Assembly: GCA_032358165.1 (NCBI GenBank)
Contig: JAALGY010000028.1
Coordinates: 1,116,001 to 1,180,000 of the forward strand
Length of the DNA: 64,000 nucleotides
Direction of reading: 5' to 3'
From: Diplosphaera chodatii
Lineage: Eukaryota; Chlorophyta; Trebouxiophyceae; Prasiolales; Stichococcaceae
Both the position numbers and the translations under genes were made by a program. Under the pieces are notes generated by a model. That model made no database searches and had not been told where the DNA came from. It saw only the letters and a list, made by a program, of their open reading frames with translations. Position 1 is the first letter of the stretch. Every line of letters begins with the position of its first letter. Below are positions 59,122-64,000 of this stretch, piece after piece.

Positions 59122-60527
59122 ATGCAAAGAGTCTGCAGGCACATGTGCACACAACCTCCAGGGCCCCAGTACTTTCTCGGAAAGCATTCATTGTATAGGG
59201 TGCAACGAGCTCCACTCAGACCATGCGCTCGGGTGGCTGCACAAGCACAGCATCAGCAGCGACGGCAATGCGTGCTGCTCAACCACCCTGGCTCCCTGAT
59301 CGACTACGAGCAGGTGCAATGAAGCAAAAGCTCAATTTCAGTGCAGCAGACAGTCCCATGCGACATCTTTGTCACAGGGTGGACACCGATGTAGCGTATT
59401 GTGCAGGGATGGGCGCTGCAGAAGCACTGCCTTCGCTGTGTACAGCAGTTTGCAGAGGCGGGCCAGGTTGGCCACGACTACCTCATCATCTTGCAGCACG
59501 ACTCCGTGTATACGCTGGGTACGTCCCGGACCCTTCTCATTCTTCCGCAACATTGTATGCTCTTAGTGCTATCGCAACCTGACAACACATGCCCGGGTGC
59601 GCAGGTGCCGGCAGCAGTGAGCAGCATGTCAAGTTTGATCTCAGGTGGCTGCCCTGCCCGTCTTAATCATCTGTGGTGTGCACCACAAGGCCTGCACCGA
59701 CATGGCGGTCAAATGCATCGTGTCTTGTGAGCGCCACGGTGGTCGGTGTGCAGCCGGCCGCCGCTGCCGGTGCACCGGGTGGAGCGGGGCGGGGAGGTCA
59801 CGCACCACGGGCCGGGGCAGCTGGTGCTGTACCCCATCCTGGACCTGCAGCACCACAGCAAGGACCTGCACTGGTACATGCGCAGCCTTGAGGAGGTCGC
59901 CATCAGGTGACCGTCCCGTGCGGCCTGCACCCGCCCGCTGTGTCTGCTGCTGTCGCAGCACACGGAGGCCACTGCAGCCGCACAATGCTGGCCGGATCAA
60001 TCACGTGGTGACTCCACCGTTGCCATGGCCGCAGAGCGCTAGCAGCGGTGTCTGGCCTGGATGGGCAGCGTGTGCCGGGGCTCACGGGAGTGTGGGTCGA
60101 CGGCCGCAAGGTTGCGGCCATCGGCGTGAGGGCGCAGCGCTGGGTGACCTACCACGGCATGGCGCTCAACGTCGACATGGACCTCGCGCCCTTCGACACC
60201 ATCGTGCCCTGTGGCATCCCAGGTGCTCAGCAGCTGCATTGCTGTACAGCATGTGGATGCGTGCTGAAGGTATAGCCTCCGTTTCCTGCTGCCATATCAA
60301 GTTGTACAGTGTGGACGAGGCTGATCATGGACGGCGGTGTTTGTGGTGCAGACCGTGGGGTGACTATGGTATCCGAGCTGGAGCGCGGGCAGCCAGGCAG
60401 ACTACCTGAGCAACAGGCGGCCAGTCTGATTGAGGAGTACCACTTCGCGCTGCTGCAGTCGTTCAGCGAAGTGTTTGGCATGGATTTGATCACTGAGAGT
60501 GAGTCTGCTCTACTGGAGGTGGCATGA
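59122..60527 (+). CDS. LIP2: octanoyl-ACP:protein octanoyltransferase (lipoate biosynthesis)
   Basis: Transfers octanoate from ACP to lipoyl domains, the first committed step of lipoylation in mitochondria. Exons: 59122-59313, 59407-59518, 59605-59644, 59754-59906, 60035-60222 and 60352-60527. The first exon is Arg/Gln-rich without acidic residues until LIDYEQ, consistent with a mitochondrial presequence. Family motifs: [60 protein letters not shown] with the conserved Lys, [11 protein letters not shown] and [12 protein letters not shown] with the catalytic Cys. LipB/LIPT2 is therefore certain; LplA-type ligases lack this order. The C-terminus is uncertain. The last exon is open to a TGA at 60527, but a GTGAGT donor at 60499 and an exon-like segment at 60536-60593 (ESLTYEEVW-type tail) suggest an alternative end whose phase does not quite fit. 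Confidence 0.92.
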
Positions 60528-60713
60528 TGCATCAGGGTTGAGCCTGACAGCCTGACGTACGAGGAAGTATGGAATGAGGCCAAGGCCTTGTAGGCACTGA
60601 GTTTACAGTGTGTGCATGTGCATGCTCAAGAGATGCTGCATAGCACAAAGCACAGATGACACCGCCACCATGCGCCTGTCCTCCAAACCCGCCAGACCAG
60701 CTCAGCGCCCCGC

Positions 60714-61490
60714 TCAAGCATCGCGCTTGCTGGCGGTGATGGCAGCACCCTTGAGCCGGCCAGTACGGCGGGCAGCAATGAGGCCGACCTTCTGGCCGGG
60801 CGGCGCATCACGCCGCACCGTCGAGGCGTGGCCGATATGCTGATGGTTACCACCACCATGGGGATGCTCCACTGGGTTCATGGCCACACCACGCACCTTC
60901 GGCCAGCTGTTGCGCTTCACACGGAACTTGTGGTACGCGTTGCCAGCCTTCAGCAGCGGCTTCTCTGTACGGCCGCCGCCGGCAACCTGGCCCACCATTG
61001 CACGGCATGTGCTCGGCAGCACCTTCTTCGAGCCAGAAGGCAGCTTGATGCGGGACACGCCCGTCTCCAGGTTATGGGCAACCACGATGCAGTAGTCGCC
61101 TGACGCCCGCGCCAGCGACCCACGGTCGCCCGCTTTCTCCTCCACGTTGCAGATGATGGTACCCTCCGGCATCTCTCCGATCGGCTTGATGTTGCCAATG
61201 TTCAGCGTCGCCTTCTTGCCGGCATAGATGAACTGGCCAGAGTACATGCCCTCAGACGCCACAAACAGCTCCTTCTGGTGCTTGAAGCGCACTGGGTCAC
61301 GGAATGACACGCGTGCCAGCGGTGCGCCACGGCCCGAGTCGTGCAGGATCTCTGTCACCACGCCCTTGATGTAGCCATTGCGCTCTGCCGCGTCAAGCAC
61401 CCTGTGCTTGGCTGCGCCCTTGCGGTGGGTGGTGTGGGAGGTGAAGATGGAACCACGCCCCTTCCGCTGGGAGCGGATGACACGCCCCAT
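60714..61490 (-). CDS. RPL8: 60S ribosomal protein L8 (uL2)
   Basis: Large-subunit protein at the peptidyl-transferase centre. A single uninterrupted exon encodes 258 residues, the normal eukaryotic length. It begins [20 protein letters not shown] and contains [24 protein letters not shown], and [19 protein letters not shown] with the conserved His of uL2. It ends in the basic [14 protein letters not shown]. No premature stop or frame break. Intronless and Arg/Lys-biased, in line with high expression. It shares a 281-bp divergent interval with TPPP. Confidence 0.98.
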   Translation of the reverse strand: MGRVIRSQRKGRGSIFTSHTTHRKGAAKHRVLDAAERNGYIKGVVTEILHDSGRGAPLARVSFRDPVRFKHQKELFVASEGMYSGQFIYAGKKATLNIGNIKPIGEMPEGTIICNVEEKAGDRGSLARASGDYCIVVAHNLETGVSRIKLPSGSKKVLPSTCRAMVGQVAGGGRTEKPLLKAGNAYHKFRVKRNSWPKVRGVAMNPVEHPHGGGNHQHIGHASTVRRDAPPGQKVGLIAARRTGRLKGAAITASKRDA

Positions 61491-61771
61491 CTTGTGGCCC
61501 TGCTCCTCCGCTAGGGCCCCGCAGCACCAAGCCGTAAAAGGTGGATCCGAGGCTCAGGCAGCAACTCGGCGCCGCAGCTCAAGGGTTTAGCGGGGAACTG
61601 ATGGAAGCACCTCGCTGCATCCTGCCTCCTGTGCTGCCTCGTCCTCGGAATCGCCGACTTGGCCCGTCGCGCCCCGGTCTGTGCGTTCAATCTGCGCAGC
61701 GCCGGGCGTTTTCATGTGCAATGGCATAACATAGGTCATTGATCATCCGCACGCTGTGGTCAGATTGCGCG
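61491..61771. promoter_or_regulatory. divergent interval, RPL8 / TPPP
   Basis: 281 bp between divergent starts, the shortest such interval here; both promoters must fit in it. Confidence 0.4.
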
Positions 61772-62690
61772 ATGGCGACGTCAGACGTGAGCCACTCTTG
61801 CGTGCTGCTGGCTCTGTGCCATGTGTTTAGACTGGTGCCGTAATGTGTCAAGCACCCTTCCGGCTGTGGGTTATTGTTACTGTGGCTGGTGCACAGGGTC
61901 TTCAGGAGAAGTTTCTGGCTTTCGCGGCGTATGGCTCCAAGAAATCCGAGACGCAGCTTGATGGCCGCAGCTATGTCAAGCTGTTCAAAGATGCCGGCCT
62001 GCTGAAGAAGCCTCTGACCACCACTGATCTGGTGTGATGTTGATGCCACCAAAACGTTCATTCGAAGGGCGTGCCACTCCTTCCGTGTGCTTGAGTCAAT
62101 ACCTTGCACCATCAAACAAGCGCTGACCACTGGTCCACCCATGTGACACTGCAGGACCTCATCTTCGCAAAGGTGAGGCTTGCACGATAAGCGCATCAAT
62201 CGTAATGCTGTACCATTCGAAGAATATATATGATGTCACCTGAGCGCACAGGTTAAGATCAAGGGCGCCAACAAAATCTCTTTTCCTGAGTTCGAGGAGT
62301 CCTTGCGAATGGTAGCCGAGAAGAAGGCGAGCAGATTTGTGCATTAGGGCAAGGCTCCACATTATGACGGTTGCGTTACACCAGGTGTTCTGCTCACAAC
62401 ACCTCGCCACACTCAAGGGTGAGCGCACTGATTCGCCAAGGTCACCACCGCAGGGCGTCAGCCTGGAGGAGCTGAAGCACGGCATCGTGGGCTCGGAGGG
62501 CCCGCAGTCCAACGCCACGCAGGCGGAGTTTGTCAAGTTCCATGACGATCAGTCAACGTACACCGGCGTCTATGCACGCGGCGGGCCGACCAATGTGGAT
62601 GGCAACAAGGACCTCAGCAGCCTCTGCGACCGCACGGCCGCCGACAACCGCGGTGTCAGCACGACAAGCACTTTTGCGAAGCAGCACTGA
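61772..62690 (+). CDS. TPPP: TPPP / p25-alpha family protein
   Basis: Small microtubule-associated family; in flagellated algae and protists members occur in cilia. Five exons: 61772-61786 (MATSD), 61897-62031, 62156-62173, 62252-62326 and 62454-62690, about 159 residues. The core LQEKFLAFAAYGSKKSETQL...YVKLFKDAGLL, then TTTDLDLIFAK, VKIKGANKISFPEFEESL and MVAEKKGVSLEEL, matches the p25-alpha domain. The C-terminus FHDDQSTYTGVYARGGPTNV followed by LCDRTAADNRGV is the family's conserved tail (Thr-Gly-Val-Tyr...Gly-Gly-Pro). The third exon is only 18 nt (DLIFAK) and is needed for a continuous domain. The last intron begins with GC (AAGAAG|GCGAGC). The 15-nt first exon is chosen because it is in phase with the acceptor; an in-frame Met at 61843 within the intron is the alternative. 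Confidence 0.88.
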
Positions 62691-63102
62691 GGTGCTGCAC
62701 AGACGTGTCTGCACGACTGACGACCGCACATAGATGGCTGATCGTCTGCCCTGACGAGGCATTCACGACACTCGGTCATTGATGGGCGACAAAGTAGAGT
62801 TGCATGTTCGTCTGTCTCTTGCGATTCAACTGAACACCTTTTACCATTTCTGGAAAGCACGAAGACATTGCAGGGTCCAACCAACTGAACACATACGATA
62901 CAAGCAAGGCCGTAGCATCTCTCCTAGGACAGCACATGCGTATACTTCCCTGAGCAAAACCCCTAGCAAGGCTTCTCCCCCGGAATGGTCTTCACTTTGT
63001 GATGTGGGCGCCCAACATCATCACCAGCTGTCCTGGGAGATGATGCATGACCACCCCCAAGCAAGAGCAGACGAGCAATGCCTCCAGTAGTCTCGCTCCA
63101 CA
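62691..63102. other. convergent 3' interval, TPPP / YKT6
   Basis: 412 bp between convergent stops, AT-richer than the exons. Expected 3' UTRs only; no coding signal. Confidence 0.45.
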
Positions 63103-64000
63103 TCACATCAACTTACAGCAGGAGTTGGTTTTCCGCGCCTGCGGACGGCAGGTCACGATGTGAGCCGTGGCCCATGCTCACACTCCAATGCACAGCATGC
63201 CACTACGTGCCACAACAGGTGCCCACCTGCTTGTAGAACATCTGGCTGGCCATGCTGAGGTCCTCGCTTTTGCCGACGAGCGTGTCCAGCTTCTCGCCCC
63301 GCTCCAGCATGCTCTCGATGGTGCGGTGGAGCACCACCTTCGTCTCGTCCAGGTCTGACTGGATCTTGGCCAGCTTGTCCGCCTGATGCGGGTCCTGCAT
63401 GTTGCCGCCCAGATGCTTCAGATGCTGAGGTTGAAGATGTTGTGAGTAGCTGTACTGCTCGTGCCACCGCTTGCGTCTGATCTTGCTGCGCTTGGTGTGA
63501 CACGGTGTCTGACGGTAGCTGTAACTGCACTTGTGTCTGCAAGACTTCACCTGGTACTTGGCCAGCGCTGGCTCCAGCATGGCGGTGGCCTCTGTGCTGT
63601 CTGCTGTAACTGCACGCCACTTGGCGCCGTGGATTGCCATGAAGTCGTCGAGCACCTGAGGACAAAAGCGTGCAAGGGTACAGTGCGCCTGCAACTGTCG
63701 GATGGCACGAGTGCCTGTGCAGCGACGGGACAATGATCCATTTGCGGGCATGGTCCATCGCATCGTCTGCACCTTGTTGACAACACAGAAAGCCGACCGT
63801 ACTGGATACTCTTTGTCCACAAACACCACTCCCACAAGACCGTCCCTGTTGTGCGAGTGGCAGAAGAAGTCGTCCTGCAGGTGCAGATGTGCACATCAGG
63901 CCGCAGACCACGCATTGCACATGTCCCACTGGCTGCTGTTGAAGTCTCCCGCGGAATCACGTGGGTGAGCGCATCCCATGATGTACCTGCTGCACGCTTT
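63103..64000 (-). CDS. YKT6: R-SNARE YKT6 (5' partial)
   Basis: Longin-type R-SNARE for Golgi, endosomal and vacuolar fusion, membrane-anchored by lipids. Visible exons: 63773-63874, 63551-63655, 63227-63394 and 63103-63138; one more may reach the window edge near 63987-64000. The longin part reads VGVVFVDKEYPVRSAFCVVNK and VLDDFMAIHG. The SNARE helix reads DKLAKIQSDLDETKVVL, then MLERGEKLDTLVGKSEDLSM, ending ASQMFYKQ, with the central Arg (HRTIESML, zero-layer region). The protein ends ARKTNSCCKLM, a palmitoylatable Cys followed by a CKLM CaaX box, as YKT6 requires. VAMP7-type R-SNAREs end instead in a membrane helix. Together with VPS39 it covers vacuolar fusion, but the two lie at opposite ends of the window and are not a cluster. 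Confidence 0.93.

Noticed and set aside
61843..61896. Met at 61843 as the TPPP start
   Set aside because: It would add a hydrophobic leader (RLWVIVTVAGAQ) not expected in p25-alpha proteins; the segment looks like an intron end, and MATSD at 61772 splices in phase. Kept as an alternative only.
1..64000. CRISPR array, prophage, insertion sequence, rRNA or retroelement
   Set aside because: No regularly spaced repeats, integrase, transposase, reverse transcriptase or rRNA-like stretch was seen. The only tandem repeats are one 26-bp and one 12-bp doublet and the coding CAG tract.
1..64000. biosynthetic or metabolic gene cluster
   Set aside because: HDR, amylase and MATE are neighbours of housekeeping genes on mixed strands with no shared pathway; the order looks random.

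Overview
This window is nuclear DNA from a green alga, most likely a coccoid trebouxiophyte of the Chlorella/Coccomyxa kind. The evidence is GC-rich sequence, genes cut into many short exons by introns of about 70-200 bp, the standard genetic code, and a gene set mixing general eukaryotic proteins with plant-lineage families (LUMINIDEPENDENS, DUF789, DCD-kelch, plant-type HDR, mitochondrial-type CLPP2, DinF-type MATE). There is no bacterial operon, phage, transposon, CRISPR array or rRNA gene. Gene models were built by hand from splice sites (GT/GC...AG), reading-phase continuity and recalled family motifs. No alignment or transcript was available, so single exon ends may be wrong even where the gene call is firm.

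Layout, left to right: VPS39 (+, 5' end outside the window); a small coiled-coil gene (-); an armadillo-repeat gene with an organelle presequence (-); CLPP2 (+); a LUMINIDEPENDENS homologue (+); plastid HDR/IspH (-); the SR-like splicing regulator CLASRP (-), head to head with TAF10 (+); a MATE transporter (+); a very large gene reading from a ubiquitin-like domain through low-complexity sequence into DUF789 (-); intronless V-ATPase subunit c'' (+); an alpha-amylase with an N-terminal ACT-type domain (-); an ABC-class ATPase (PF09818 type) with an RGG leader (+); a single-pass glycoprotein-like orphan (-); an F-box plus von Willebrand A gene (-); a DCD-kelch gene (-); octanoyltransferase LIP2 (+); intronless ribosomal protein L8 (-); TPPP/p25-alpha (+); and YKT6 (-, 5' end outside the window).

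The genes do not form a pathway or cluster. Several are housekeeping functions: HOPS tethering (VPS39), SNARE fusion (YKT6), V-ATPase, ribosome, TFIID, and organelle proteolysis and lipoylation. HDR and the amylase represent plastid isoprenoid and starch metabolism. Six divergent gene pairs share 5' intervals of 281-1,076 bp.

The features most worth a second look are three unusual domain combinations (UBL-DUF789, ACT-GH13 amylase, F-box-vWA), about ten GC-AG introns among roughly 160-170 modelled introns, two intronless genes in an intron-dense region, an 18-nt microexon, and an orphan type I membrane protein. I found no clear evidence of a multi-gene undescribed system; the novelty is at the level of single gene architectures.
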